From assembly GCA_902791985.1 (NCBI GenBank), contig CADAYD010000002.1:1-64000 (forward strand): DNA of 64,000 nucleotides, written 5' to 3'. A model generated the notes under the pieces. The model searched no databases. It was given only the letters and a program-made list of their open reading frames with translations, and had not been told where the DNA came from. Positions 26,163 to 35,713 of this stretch are shown one piece after another. Numbering within the stretch: position 1 is the stretch's first letter; every line of letters begins with the position of its first letter. The stretch comes from an uncultured bacterium. GTDB taxonomy: Bacteria; Cyanobacteriota; Vampirovibrionia; Gastranaerophilales; Gastranaerophilaceae. The translations under genes were made by a program, and so were the position numbers.

Positions 26163-26212
26163 ATAGTCAGGTAAGTTTTAGAAGTCTAATTAATTCGAAT
26201 TTTGTAAAGAGT

Positions 26213-26242
26213 TTGACATGACAAGTACTTCCCTGTCATAAT
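26213..26242 (+). promoter_or_regulatory. Promoter of smc with overlapping inverted repeat
   Basis: TTGACA (26213-26218), 18 bases, CATAAT (26237-26242). ATGACA (26218-26223) and TGTCAT (26234-26239) form an inverted repeat straddling the spacer, placed like an operator. Confidence 0.5.
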
Positions 26243-26271
26243 ATAGAAAATATTTAGACTTGGGTTAGTTT

Positions 26272-29200
26272 ATGTTCATAAAAAAGCTGGAGATAGATAA
26301 TTTTAAATCTTTTGCCAATAAGACCGAAATACCATTACTTGAAGGATTTACCTCAATCACTGGTCCGAACGGTTCGGGCAAAAGTAATATTATAGACAGT
26401 ATTATGTTCGCCCTCGGATTGCGAACAGGGAGTGCTCTGCGTATTGAAAATTCGGCAGACTACATTACGGCATTTAATAATCGTTCTGAAGCATTTGTAA
26501 AAGTAACTTTTGGCGGTTTGAAAGACAGAAGCGAATTGACTGTTTCAAGACGAATTAAAAAAGGTTCCCAAGGATACGTCAGTACATATTATCTAAACGA
26601 TAAAACAGAAACTCTCACAAATATTAAGGCTGTATTAGAAGAATACAACGTTACCCCTAACAGCTACAATGTTGTTATGCAGTACGATATAAATTCAATT
26701 ATTAATACTACGTCCAAGACCCGCCGCGGTATGATTGACGAAATTGCAGGGGTCGCGGATTTTGACAGACGAATAGACCAAGCTAAAGGAGAGCTTGAAA
26801 AAGTTGAACAACGAGTCGAAGCGGCTACTCTTATTTTGTCAGAAGTTGCCGCACAACTTGAACAACTTAAAGAAGAACGCGAAGTTGCAATTAAATATAA
26901 AAAACTTCAAGACGAAAAACAAGGGCTTGAAGCACAAATAGGAACTGTCAAATTTTTCGACCTGAAACGAAATCTTGAACTCGCGCACGAAAATATACTA
27001 AAAGCCAATAAAGATTTAAAAGAAAAAGAAAACGTATCTAAAGATATTGAAGAACGGATAAAACTGATTAACGAAAAATATGAAGAATTAAACAAAAAAC
27101 TAAAAGAACAGGGCGAAGATGAGCGTAATAAACTGAAAGACGAGCAAAGCAATCTTTCGGCTCAAATTCAATCAAAAAATAGCGCAATTGATTATTCGCA
27201 AACTCAAATTCAAAAAGGACTTCAATCTATTGAAAACTCAAAAAACGGAATCGAAACTTTTGAACAAAATATTGAAAAAGAAAAATTGAATATAAAATTA
27301 GCACACGATAAAGTAGGAATAATTGAGACCCAAATTAAAGAGAAAAAAGAAGAATTAGCTAAGAAATTAAAAGATATATCAGGGCTCAGCTCAACTGCAG
27401 ATAAATATATTCAAGAGCGAAACGAAACCTCAAAGAATTTAGATACATTAAAAGACAAAGACAACGAACTTTTAAAATCTCAGCTGCCTAAAGAAAATGA
27501 TTTAAAAAATCTCAAAAAAGAGGTTGAAGAAGCGAAAGAATTTATACAAAATGCGCTCAAAAACAAAGAAGAATTTGCGGATAAGAAGTCTTTAAAAGAA
27601 CTCGAAGTAGAAAACTTGAAAAAAGACATGGAAGATTTAAAATCTGCGCAAACTTCAACTATGAAAAAATATGATGATATCAAAACTGAAATTGAAGATT
27701 ACGAACACGATGTTCAAGCAGCATATAGGAAATTTAACGAATTAGAAGCGCAAAAATCAGCAGGTTCCGGAGGTGGAACAACTGTTGCAATTTCAACGAT
27801 TATGAATGCAAAACTTGAAGGCGTACACGCTCCGATTATGCAGCTTGGGAAAGCGGATGATGAATATATAACTGCGCTTAATGTAGCATTTGGCGGGCGG
27901 CTTGCAAACATTGTAGTCGATGATACTCATGCGGCTAATGTTGCAATAGAAATTTTAAGATCATCTCAAGCCGGAACCGCAACATTCATCCCAATGAACA
28001 AAATTCGCAAAGCCCCGTCCAGACTTCAGCTTCCTAAAGATGAAGGAGTTATAGATTTTGCAATAAATCTGGTTGATTTCGACGACATATACATAGATGC
28101 ATTTTATCACGCAGTAGGAGAAACGCTAATAGTTGAAGACACAGTTACTGCCGAAAAACTAATTGGCAGATACAGAATGGTGACACTTGACGGCCGTTTA
28201 TATGAAAAATCTGCAGCGATAACCGGTGGTTATATAAGACAAAATGCACTTGGGTTTGGTAAAAATACAGATAAAGAACTCGAAAACGCAAAGAAAAAAG
28301 TTGACGAACTCAGAAAAAAATATAATGATGCTCTTGCTAAGCGTAAAGAAATTGAGGACACCCTCGATAAAATTAGAGCGTCATATTCAATTGCCCAAAC
28401 CGAATACTCAAAATCAAAAATTGAACTTAACAACATGATTTCACAATTTGAAAACAGCCAAGGACTTGTAGATACAAAGCAAAAATTTATTGATGAAAAT
28501 GAACCGAATATTGAAGCACTAAATAAAGAACTTGATAAAATCGAAGCAAAAAGAGTTGAAATATCAGAACAAATTCAAATCGCTCAAGACCGTTTAACTG
28601 AGCTTGATAACCTTTTAGGGGACAAAAATCTAGCAGAGTTAAAAGAAAAAACTCAAGGAATTGAGGACGAAATCAGACATCTTCAAAATAATTTGCTTAA
28701 TGTTAATAACGAAATCAATGGTTTTGACGGTAAAATTAAATTTAATGAACAACTTATTATTTCTAAAAAAGAAGATATAAAAAATATCACACAAAATAAT
28801 GAAAATTTAAAAACAGATATTGAAAATTACAAAAAAGAAATCACTCAATTAGAGGAACAACTCACAGCCCTATCTGATAAAATAAGTGTTATTGATGAAA
28901 AAATCGGGGCGCTTGTGAAAGAAAAAGAAGATATTCATAATAACTTAGTTCAATTACAGACAAGTAAAGCGGTCAAATTATCTGAAATAGAACGAGTTAA
29001 CGAACAAATTGAATCATTTAAAGCACGTCGCAGGGAACTTGAACCTCAACTAAAAGAAGCACAGCAAATTTTATCAGACGGCGGAATTGATATCGAGAAA
29101 CTTGAACCTGTACAAATTTCTATCGATGAATTAAATGCAAAAATACAGCGTCTTGAAAAGCGAATGCAAGAGTTGGGCGATGTTAATATGCGTGCAATCA

Positions 29201-29769
29201 CAAGTTATGAAGAAAAATCCGCACGTAAACAAGAACTTGATGAGCAAATTCAAACACTTACAACAGAACGCGGTGCAATCTTAGAAAAGATGAACGGGTT
29301 TGAAAAGCAGAAAAAAGAAGCATTTATGACTACATATACTGCCATAAATGAGAACTTCAAAGACATTTATCATCAACTCTCGGAAGGTGAAGGACGTTTA
29401 ATACTTGAAAATGAAAAAGATCCGCTCTCAGGCGGTATGACAATCGAAGCAAAACCAAGAGATAAGGTTACAAATAATAAATTAAGCGCACTCTCAGGCG
29501 GAGAAAAGGCGCTAACTGCTCTTGCTTTAGTATTTTCAATTCAAAAATATCTGCCGGCACCGTTCTACGCACTGGATGAAGTCGATGCAAGTTTAGATGC
29601 CATGAATGTCGAAAGAATTGCGGATATGATTAAAAAACAATCGAATGATACCCAATTCTTAGTCGTAACCCACAAACCTTTAATGGTAGGCGCAGCACAC
29701 AGAGTAGTCGGTGTTACCCAAAAAGAAAAAGGGAAAACAAAAGTAACAGGTGTTCAAAATAATGGATAA
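26272..29769 (+). CDS. smc: Chromosome segregation ATPase SMC
   Basis: SMC of 1165 residues, forming the V-shaped ATPase dimer of condensin. The N-terminal head has the Walker A GPNGSGKSN; two long coiled coils flank a hinge at about residues 505-660 (GGRLANIVVD, ITGGYIRQ). The C-terminal head has the signature KLSALSGGEKALTALALVF near residue 1073 and Walker B FYALDEVDASLDAMN. All functional motifs are intact. It heads an operon with scpA, scpB and a matrixin gene; each downstream gene overlaps its predecessor. Confidence 0.98.
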   Translation: MFIKKLEIDNFKSFANKTEIPLLEGFTSITGPNGSGKSNIIDSIMFALGLRTGSALRIENSADYITAFNNRSEAFVKVTFGGLKDRSELTVSRRIKKGSQGYVSTYYLNDKTETLTNIKAVLEEYNVTPNSYNVVMQYDINSIINTTSKTRRGMIDEIAGVADFDRRIDQAKGELEKVEQRVEAATLILSEVAAQLEQLKEEREVAIKYKKLQDEKQGLEAQIGTVKFFDLKRNLELAHENILKANKDLKEKENVSKDIEERIKLINEKYEELNKKLKEQGEDERNKLKDEQSNLSAQIQSKNSAIDYSQTQIQKGLQSIENSKNGIETFEQNIEKEKLNIKLAHDKVGIIETQIKEKKEELAKKLKDISGLSSTADKYIQERNETSKNLDTLKDKDNELLKSQLPKENDLKNLKKEVEEAKEFIQNALKNKEEFADKKSLKELEVENLKKDMEDLKSAQTSTMKKYDDIKTEIEDYEHDVQAAYRKFNELEAQKSAGSGGGTTVAISTIMNAKLEGVHAPIMQLGKADDEYITALNVAFGGRLANIVVDDTHAANVAIEILRSSQAGTATFIPMNKIRKAPSRLQLPKDEGVIDFAINLVDFDDIYIDAFYHAVGETLIVEDTVTAEKLIGRYRMVTLDGRLYEKSAAITGGYIRQNALGFGKNTDKELENAKKKVDELRKKYNDALAKRKEIEDTLDKIRASYSIAQTEYSKSKIELNNMISQFENSQGLVDTKQKFIDENEPNIEALNKELDKIEAKRVEISEQIQIAQDRLTELDNLLGDKNLAELKEKTQGIEDEIRHLQNNLLNVNNEINGFDGKIKFNEQLIISKKEDIKNITQNNENLKTDIENYKKEITQLEEQLTALSDKISVIDEKIGALVKEKEDIHNNLVQLQTSKAVKLSEIERVNEQIESFKARRRELEPQLKEAQQILSDGGIDIEKLEPVQISIDELNAKIQRLEKRMQELGDVNMRAITSYEEKSARKQELDEQIQTLTTERGAILEKMNGFEKQKKEAFMTTYTAINENFKDIYHQLSEGEGRLILENEKDPLSGGMTIEAKPRDKVTNNKLSALSGGEKALTALALVFSIQKYLPAPFYALDEVDASLDAMNVERIADMIKKQSNDTQFLVVTHKPLMVGAAHRVVGVTQKEKGKTKVTGVQNNG

Positions 29770-30574
29770 TGCAATAATAAACGGAGAAGATTTAGGAATA
29801 TATGAAGGGCTAAGCTCAAAAGATACCAACGACGGTATCGGGATTTTGGTTGAAATGGCTAAATCCGGAAAGATTGACCCTTGGAATATTGATATTGTGG
29901 ATGTTACTGAAAAATATCTTCAAAAAATGATGGAAATGAACTCTCTCAACTTGAAAGTTGCGAGCAGGACATTTCTTTTTGCAGCAATATTATGCCGTAT
30001 GCAGTCAAATGTACTTGCAGGCTTAACTTTAGAAGAATTTCAAGACAATGATGAGCCTGAAATGATATTTGATGAAAACGGTTTACCGGTCGATGATTAT
30101 TTACAGGAAGATGATTTTGTTCCGACTAATAATATAGTACGCTGGGATGAAGCAATTAAACGCAGAACCAGTGTACGACTCAACAGAAACAGAGTCGTTA
30201 CCTTAAAAGACCTCATTAAACAACTTGAATTCTATGAAAAAATTGAAGCAAGAGCCAATCTTAAAGAAGCACAACAACGTGCAAGACGCAGAGTCCGCGA
30301 TTTTTCCAGAATGACAACAAATGACATAATTACAAACATGTCGAACGATGCGTTTATTGAAGAAGCGGTTCTAAAGCTTAAAGATAATATAGAACAAATT
30401 TTTCAAAACAATGAAAAAATTGAACTTTCAGACTTGTATATTCTGGGAATGGATAGAGTCACATCATATATGGCATTGTTGTTTCTAAGCCGTGACAGCG
30501 ACTATGATTTAGAACAAAAAGAATTCTATTCTGATTTATTTGTTGTAAGAGGAGGAAGCCATGCAACAGCTTAA
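29762..30574 (+). CDS. scpA: Kleisin subunit ScpA
   Basis: ScpA (about 270 residues) bridges the SMC heads. The N-terminal part LVEMAKSGKIDPWNIDIVDVTEKYL is the SMC-binding kleisin helix region; a variable acidic middle is followed by basic helices. The C-terminal winged helix includes LSDLYILGMDRVTSYMALLFL, normally followed by short tails such as the one here. ATG 29762 is inside the last codons of smc (8-base overlap), the expected coupling. A GTG 12 bases earlier is the alternative start. Confidence 0.95.
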   Translation: MDNAIINGEDLGIYEGLSSKDTNDGIGILVEMAKSGKIDPWNIDIVDVTEKYLQKMMEMNSLNLKVASRTFLFAAILCRMQSNVLAGLTLEEFQDNDEPEMIFDENGLPVDDYLQEDDFVPTNNIVRWDEAIKRRTSVRLNRNRVVTLKDLIKQLEFYEKIEARANLKEAQQRARRRVRDFSRMTTNDIITNMSNDAFIEEAVLKLKDNIEQIFQNNEKIELSDLYILGMDRVTSYMALLFLSRDSDYDLEQKEFYSDLFVVRGGSHATA

Positions 30575-31070
30575 ATCAAGGATTGAAGCAATTTTATTTG
30601 TAACAGCAAGAGCACTTACACTTGATGAGATATGCGTTTTTGTAGAAAAAGAACCTGAAGAAGTTGAAGAAGCACTATTAGAACTTATTATGGATTATTC
30701 TTCTCGAGATGGAGCGTTAGAAATTGACGATGAGGACGGATATATTCTACAAGTAAAAGAGGATTATTTTGATATTGTAGAGAGAATATGCCCGATTGAT
30801 TTATCCGCTGCAGTGTTAAGGACTCTATCTATCATTGCGCTTAAAAAATCTATCCGCCAGTCAGAACTTGTAAAACTTCGTTCTAATGCTTATGAACACA
30901 TAGCAGAACTTGTTGAAAAAGGTCTTGTTTCCAAACATAAAGATAAAAACGGAAGAAGTATTAACCTAAAAACAACACCTAAATTTAAAGAATATTTTAA
31001 AATTACAGGGGATATAAACCAACTTGCTGCGCAAATGGAGAAAGAAATCAATGATAAAAAAGCCGATTAA
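30561..31070 (+). CDS. scpB: Condensin regulatory subunit ScpB
   Basis: ScpB (169 residues), two winged helices that bind ScpA. IEAILFVTARALTLDEICVF is the typical N-terminus; the second winged helix begins LSIIALKKSIRQSEL, corresponding to the LaiIAYkQPitr block of the family. It overlaps scpA by 14 bases and has AGGAGGAAG at the right distance. Slightly short in the C-terminus relative to many ScpB proteins. Confidence 0.94.
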   Translation: MQQLKSRIEAILFVTARALTLDEICVFVEKEPEEVEEALLELIMDYSSRDGALEIDDEDGYILQVKEDYFDIVERICPIDLSAAVLRTLSIIALKKSIRQSELVKLRSNAYEHIAELVEKGLVSKHKDKNGRSINLKTTPKFKEYFKITGDINQLAAQMEKEINDKKAD

Positions 31071-32346
31071 AATCCTAATTATTATAGTTTTATTAATTTT
31101 CATCGGCTACACAATATGGATTAAAACCGGTCTTTGCAGTTCGTATTATTTTAACAAAGGAAAAGAATTATACAATGCTCAATACTACGATTTATCAATA
31201 AAACTATTTGAGCGTTCACTTCATGCAAATCCCCAAAATTCCGCAGCCAGATATTTTTTGGTTCTTGCTCTGACAAAAGGAACTCCTACATACTCTCATC
31301 AGGAAGCACTATATCTGATGGCTAATTCCGAAACTAAAGATATGGCGCAAAATTATGCAAAATCACAAATTTTCGGGCTTAAAGAAAGATTACTTGAAGG
31401 ATTAGAAGAAAATTATATCTACAATGCCGTACAGAATAAAGATATACTAAGATGGAATATTGAGTCATTCCCTTTAAGAGTATATTTTGAAAACGCAAAC
31501 ACCAATTATAAAGAAAATATCAAAAAAGCTTTTGAAAATTGGAGTAAAACAAGCGGTTTTCTGCAGTTTAGTGAAGTATTTAAACCTGAAGACAGCAATA
31601 TTATAATTAAATTTATCCCTTATACCGGTCCAAAATGCACCAATGCAAACTGTACTTATGTTGTTGCGACGACAAACAATACAACAGATAAATATCACAG
31701 ACTTGATAAAATGATTATAACATTTTACAACACTAATCCGCATGGGGAAGAGTTTACGAATACTGAAATTTACAATACTGCTTTACACGAAATTGGGCAC
31801 GCTCTCGGGATTTCAGGGCACAGCGAAAATCCTAATGACGTAATGTACTCAGCAAATCACAAAAGTACGGGTGAATTCAGTCTTTATGACCAGCATATTT
31901 TATATTTGTCTAAACGTGACCTCAATACAATAGCACTCTTATACCGACTTGCACCAACAATTACAAACTCCAAAGGTTGGTATTTTGAAAATCTTTATTA
32001 TCCGCCACTAATTTTAGGGAATGATGAAGAAATTTTGAAGAAAAAGCTTGATGAATTTCAAGCATATATAAATAAAATGCCAAATTATAGTGGAGGATAC
32101 ATAAATATCGCAACAGTATATTCAAGTATGGGCGAAAACAAAAAAGCACAAGAATCACTTGACAGAGCATTTCAGTTGGCAACAAATGATGATGAGAGAT
32201 ACTTAATATATTATAACAGAGCCGTATTATATTATAATACACAAGATTATAATACTGCAATGGAAAATGCTAAAAAGGCTGCTCAAATCAAAAACAATGA
32301 AACAACTCAAACGCTCATTGAAGATATTGCGACGATGATAAAATAG
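31051..32346 (+). CDS. Membrane-anchored matrixin-type metalloprotease with TPR repeats
   Basis: About 431 residues. A signal-anchor helix (residues 6-24) leads into a TPR-like segment, then a matrixin (M10A-like) catalytic domain. The full zinc motif HEIGHALGISGH lies near residue 247 with the Met-turn NDVMYS after it. The C-terminus has two more TPR-like repeats (YINIATVYSSMGENKKAQES, YNRAVLYYNTQDYNTAMENA). Probably extracytoplasmic. It overlaps scpB by 20 bases and has GGAGAAAG before the ATG, so it is cotranscribed with the condensin operon, an unexpected partner. Substrate unknown. Confidence 0.82.
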   Translation: MIKKPIKILIIIVLLIFIGYTIWIKTGLCSSYYFNKGKELYNAQYYDLSIKLFERSLHANPQNSAARYFLVLALTKGTPTYSHQEALYLMANSETKDMAQNYAKSQIFGLKERLLEGLEENYIYNAVQNKDILRWNIESFPLRVYFENANTNYKENIKKAFENWSKTSGFLQFSEVFKPEDSNIIIKFIPYTGPKCTNANCTYVVATTNNTTDKYHRLDKMIITFYNTNPHGEEFTNTEIYNTALHEIGHALGISGHSENPNDVMYSANHKSTGEFSLYDQHILYLSKRDLNTIALLYRLAPTITNSKGWYFENLYYPPLILGNDEEILKKKLDEFQAYINKMPNYSGGYINIATVYSSMGENKKAQESLDRAFQLATNDDERYLIYYNRAVLYYNTQDYNTAMENAKKAAQIKNNETTQTLIEDIATMIK

Positions 32347-32348
32347 CC

Positions 32349-33521
32349 CTATTTTAAAAATCCTATTTTTACAATATTTTTACTGAATTTTTTTTCAAGT
32401 TTGTCAAAACATTTTGTCAGTTTTTGCTTCTTTTCATCGGAATCAGAATCTTTATATAATGAAAGCTGCTCGATACCTTGTTCGCCTATTTTTTCTAATA
32501 CAACACCTGTTGCCCTATATAAAATATTCGGATTATATATTTCCGCAAGTAACTCCACCGCAATTTTTGAAATGTCAAACTCAAAATCAGTCGGAGCGTC
32601 AAGGTCCTTTTGAGCAAAGAAAACTCGAAAATCTTTTGACCTAAGCATTACTCCGACTTGCAAACATTTTGTATCATAACGGCGTAATCTTGCACATGAG
32701 GTGTGAATGTGCATATTAAGTTCATTTTTGATAAAATTAAAATCTGACGTGAAAATTCCAAAAGCACGTGTATTTTGAATTGATTTTGGTGTGGTTTCTT
32801 CATTAATTACAGGAGATGTCATTTCTCCGAGCAATTCATGGCGCATCTGAATCCCATTAATACCTACTTGTCTATCAAGCCACGAATCAGATTTATTAAC
32901 AAGTTCAAGTGCAGTTATTATACCGTTTCTTTTCATTTTATCGGTTAAACGTCTGCCTATACCCCAAATTTCTTCAATTTTTGTATTTTCAAGAACATTT
33001 AAAATATCACACATATTAATTTGATAAATATGAGAATCAATATTTTTTGCTTTATCTGATGCTAATTTTGCGAGAGTTTTTGACGAACTTATCCCTATAG
33101 AAACAGAAATATCAACCTCTTCAAGAACTCGCTCTCTAAGCATTACTCCTAAATCATAATAATTTTTTTTATATAATCTTTCCAAACCGGTTAAATCAAC
33201 AAAAGCCTCATCAACAGAATATATCTGAACATATGGGCTAAAATCCTTTAACACAGCCATAACCTGATAAGAAACCTGCGCATAATACTCGTGATCGGCT
33301 ACAGGATATATAGCATTGGAATGTTCTTTTTGAGCCATAAAATACGGCTCACCCATTCTTACCCCCATTTGTTTTGCTTCTTTTGAACGAGAAATTACGC
33401 ATCCGTCTTTATTTGAAAGAACACATACCGGTCTGTTTTTCAATTCAGGATTTCTCTTTTGTTCACAAGATACAAAAAACGAATCGCAATCAACAAGAGC
33501 TATAACTTTTTGTTTTGACAT
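32349..33521 (-). CDS. Y-family DNA polymerase (UmuC-like)
   Basis: About 390 residues of the ImpB/MucB/SamB (Pol IV/V) family, which copies damaged DNA. Catalytic palm motifs are ALVDCDSFFVSCE (first Asp) and YSVDEAFVDLTG (SVDE). A helix-hairpin-helix segment follows (IEEIWGIGRRLTDKMKRNGI), with a UmuC-type little finger. It resembles UmuC more than DinB. No umuD-like protease gene adjoins, and I see no convincing LexA operator. It is convergent with the matrixin gene, two bases from its stop. Confidence 0.88.
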   Translation of the reverse strand: MSKQKVIALVDCDSFFVSCEQKRNPELKNRPVCVLSNKDGCVISRSKEAKQMGVRMGEPYFMAQKEHSNAIYPVADHEYYAQVSYQVMAVLKDFSPYVQIYSVDEAFVDLTGLERLYKKNYYDLGVMLRERVLEEVDISVSIGISSSKTLAKLASDKAKNIDSHIYQINMCDILNVLENTKIEEIWGIGRRLTDKMKRNGIITALELVNKSDSWLDRQVGINGIQMRHELLGEMTSPVINEETTPKSIQNTRAFGIFTSDFNFIKNELNMHIHTSCARLRRYDTKCLQVGVMLRSKDFRVFFAQKDLDAPTDFEFDISKIAVELLAEIYNPNILYRATGVVLEKIGEQGIEQLSLYKDSDSDEKKQKLTKCFDKLEKKFSKNIVKIGFLK

Positions 33522-33569
33522 ACTAACAGTATTGAATAATTTCTATTCATAGTCAATAAAAAATTTTAC

Positions 33570-35375
33570 TTAATTATTTAACTTACATCCATCATCTAAT
33601 GAATCAATTTTGCCATCGAAATTATTATCGACACCATCAATACAAGACCCAATAGAATCAAAGCTCTCAGCTCTTGGTGAAGTTTTAAGGTATTTATCAG
33701 GAATAATATTCCACAAATATAAGAAAAATTCTTTATAATTTTTAGCAAATTGGGTATTCTTAATTACAAGCATATTTTCATCATTAAAACTATTTCCACT
33801 GTTTGAAAAATTCATAGATCCAACAACAAGATATTTATCATCAACTATCATAGTCTTTGAATGTAATTTTCCAGCATAATTTTCCACTTTTAGCAAAATT
33901 CCGGCTGCACGAAGAGCTTTATGAGTACTATTTTTTGTATAAACACTATTTGCATCTATAATTATTCGAACATCAATATTACGTTTCTTAGCGGCGATTA
34001 AAGCATTTGTAATATCTTTTTGAGTAATTAAAAATGTCGGAAGGTATATGTAATTTTGCGCATTATTAATCAACTCAACCAAACGGGTGGCCGAAATGTC
34101 TTTAGGCGAAAAATAAACTTCAATTTCGCTATCACCAAGGCTGAATCGATTAGGTAACCCCAATCGAGATTTCGTATTATGAAACTTTCCGTTTAACATT
34201 TGCTCAAATTCAGCCTTATAAAGTTGGGCAACAGGTTCTGAATTAATGACTACAACATCATTTATATCATAACCGCTTAAACCGGCCTTTGAATAGTTCA
34301 TAGAACCTGTTATTACTTTTTTACCATCGATAATAATAAATTTATTGTGCATTATTTTATTAGCTTCATTTGTTCTTATATCAGTCATATATTCATCAGC
34401 TAAATCCTTAATAATATCGTTCCCGCGATAAAAATTATGCAAAGGACTCGGGTCTTTGTCATAAACAAATCTTATTTTAACCCCTCGGTTTTTTGCATTA
34501 ATAAGAGATGAGGTAATTAACGGGATATTATCATATCCATAAATAGCAATATCAATACTGTCTGTTGCATTATCAATTTCATTTACTATCATTTTGCAAA
34601 CATCAGTATTACAAAGGATATCAGGCTTTAATCTTTTTGTATAATCAAACTTAAAAATAGATATATTTCCGTCAATCAATTTCAGCATAGGAGATTTTGT
34701 CGTTATTAACGGGCAAGTATGAACATTTTTCGTCAGAGGTTTATCTGATTTATGACAAAAATTACAAGGGGACATTCCTTTCGGAAGCTGACTGAAAGGG
34801 ATAATAATTTTATCATGTGCAATAGCTCCATACTTGCAATCTAATGTATGATACTTATTTGAATGATGGTTCAGAACAACCAATTTTAACTTTTTGGAAA
34901 TTTTAAGATTATTTCTGAACTTATCAATATTTCCTATTTGTCCATTTTTTAATCCGTATCCGCTATTAAATAACATATTTGAATAATTCAAACCATCCAA
35001 ATAAATATTCGCATATTTGCAAGTATTATTTTCTTTACCTGAGAATTTAAGTGAAACTTTTTTATTTAATAAAGTTTTTATAGAATATTCTCTTGCCAAA
35101 TAACCAAGATTCATAACATCAAATTTTGACAATTTGTATTTATCTGAACACTGTTTGATAAAATTATCATTCGGATTTAAGCTAAAACTTTCAACATCTG
35201 CAAGGCAAATAGTTTCATCATTATCAATCAATCCATCATTGTTTACATCAACTGCGACTCTGTCAGCAGAAATAATATCCAATACTTCATGTTTATTCTT
35301 ATTTAAAACGGAAAATATTCCAAAAGAGACAAGCATCAATATTAAAATTATTATTGTAAAAATCTGTTTCTTCAT
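33570..35375 (-). CDS. Exported multidomain nuclease with two phospholipase D domains
   Basis: About 601 residues. N-terminal signal sequence (MKKQIFTIIILILMLVSFG). Near residue 43 is a dockerin/EF-hand-like calcium loop (DVNNDGLIDNDE). Residues 80-165 resemble a staphylococcal-nuclease fold. Residues 170-210 form a putative zinc site (HTLDCKYG, then CNFCH). Two PLD catalytic motifs follow: MHNKFIIIDGKKVITGSMN near 342 and LHSKTMIVDDKYLVVGSMN near 503. The end has a second calcium-like loop (DNNFDGKIDSLDDGC). Two HKD motifs are enough for a full PLD active site. The start at 35375 fits the signal peptide; a start at 35447 is possible. Probably a secreted nuclease or phospholipase. Confidence 0.82.
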   Translation of the reverse strand: MKKQIFTIIILILMLVSFGIFSVLNKNKHEVLDIISADRVAVDVNNDGLIDNDETICLADVESFSLNPNDNFIKQCSDKYKLSKFDVMNLGYLAREYSIKTLLNKKVSLKFSGKENNTCKYANIYLDGLNYSNMLFNSGYGLKNGQIGNIDKFRNNLKISKKLKLVVLNHHSNKYHTLDCKYGAIAHDKIIIPFSQLPKGMSPCNFCHKSDKPLTKNVHTCPLITTKSPMLKLIDGNISIFKFDYTKRLKPDILCNTDVCKMIVNEIDNATDSIDIAIYGYDNIPLITSSLINAKNRGVKIRFVYDKDPSPLHNFYRGNDIIKDLADEYMTDIRTNEANKIMHNKFIIIDGKKVITGSMNYSKAGLSGYDINDVVVINSEPVAQLYKAEFEQMLNGKFHNTKSRLGLPNRFSLGDSEIEVYFSPKDISATRLVELINNAQNYIYLPTFLITQKDITNALIAAKKRNIDVRIIIDANSVYTKNSTHKALRAAGILLKVENYAGKLHSKTMIVDDKYLVVGSMNFSNSGNSFNDENMLVIKNTQFAKNYKEFFLYLWNIIPDKYLKTSPRAESFDSIGSCIDGVDNNFDGKIDSLDDGCKLNN

Positions 35376-35622
35376 GCTTGTAAAATAATAAACAAAAACA
35401 ATTTTTATTGCAATCTGAAATATCTTAATAGAACTTAATATTCGCAATTATGCATTACTAATTAAAAGTAATAAATTATTATAAAATTTTGTGATAAAAT
35501 TTTCATATTTTCATAATGCGAAATGATTACTATACAAGGCTTTAAGGCATACTACCCTTGTAAAGTTTTGTTAAAATTAAAAATAAAATTATAAAGAATT
35601 AGCAAAAAGATACCGTCAAATA

Positions 35623-35631
35623 TGGTATAAT
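35623..35631 (+). promoter_or_regulatory. Extended -10 promoter of the R3H ATPase gene
   Basis: TGGTATAAT, an extended -10 with no good -35, about 80 bases before the start. Identical to the extended -10 before thrB. The rest of 35376-35713 is AT-rich with nothing else I can identify. Confidence 0.5.
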
Positions 35632-35713
35632 ATATATAGAAGATATATCAAAATTTGATGCTTAAAGACCCTAGAAAAAAAACTGATATAATCTTAATAG
35701 AAAGGTGGCGAAT

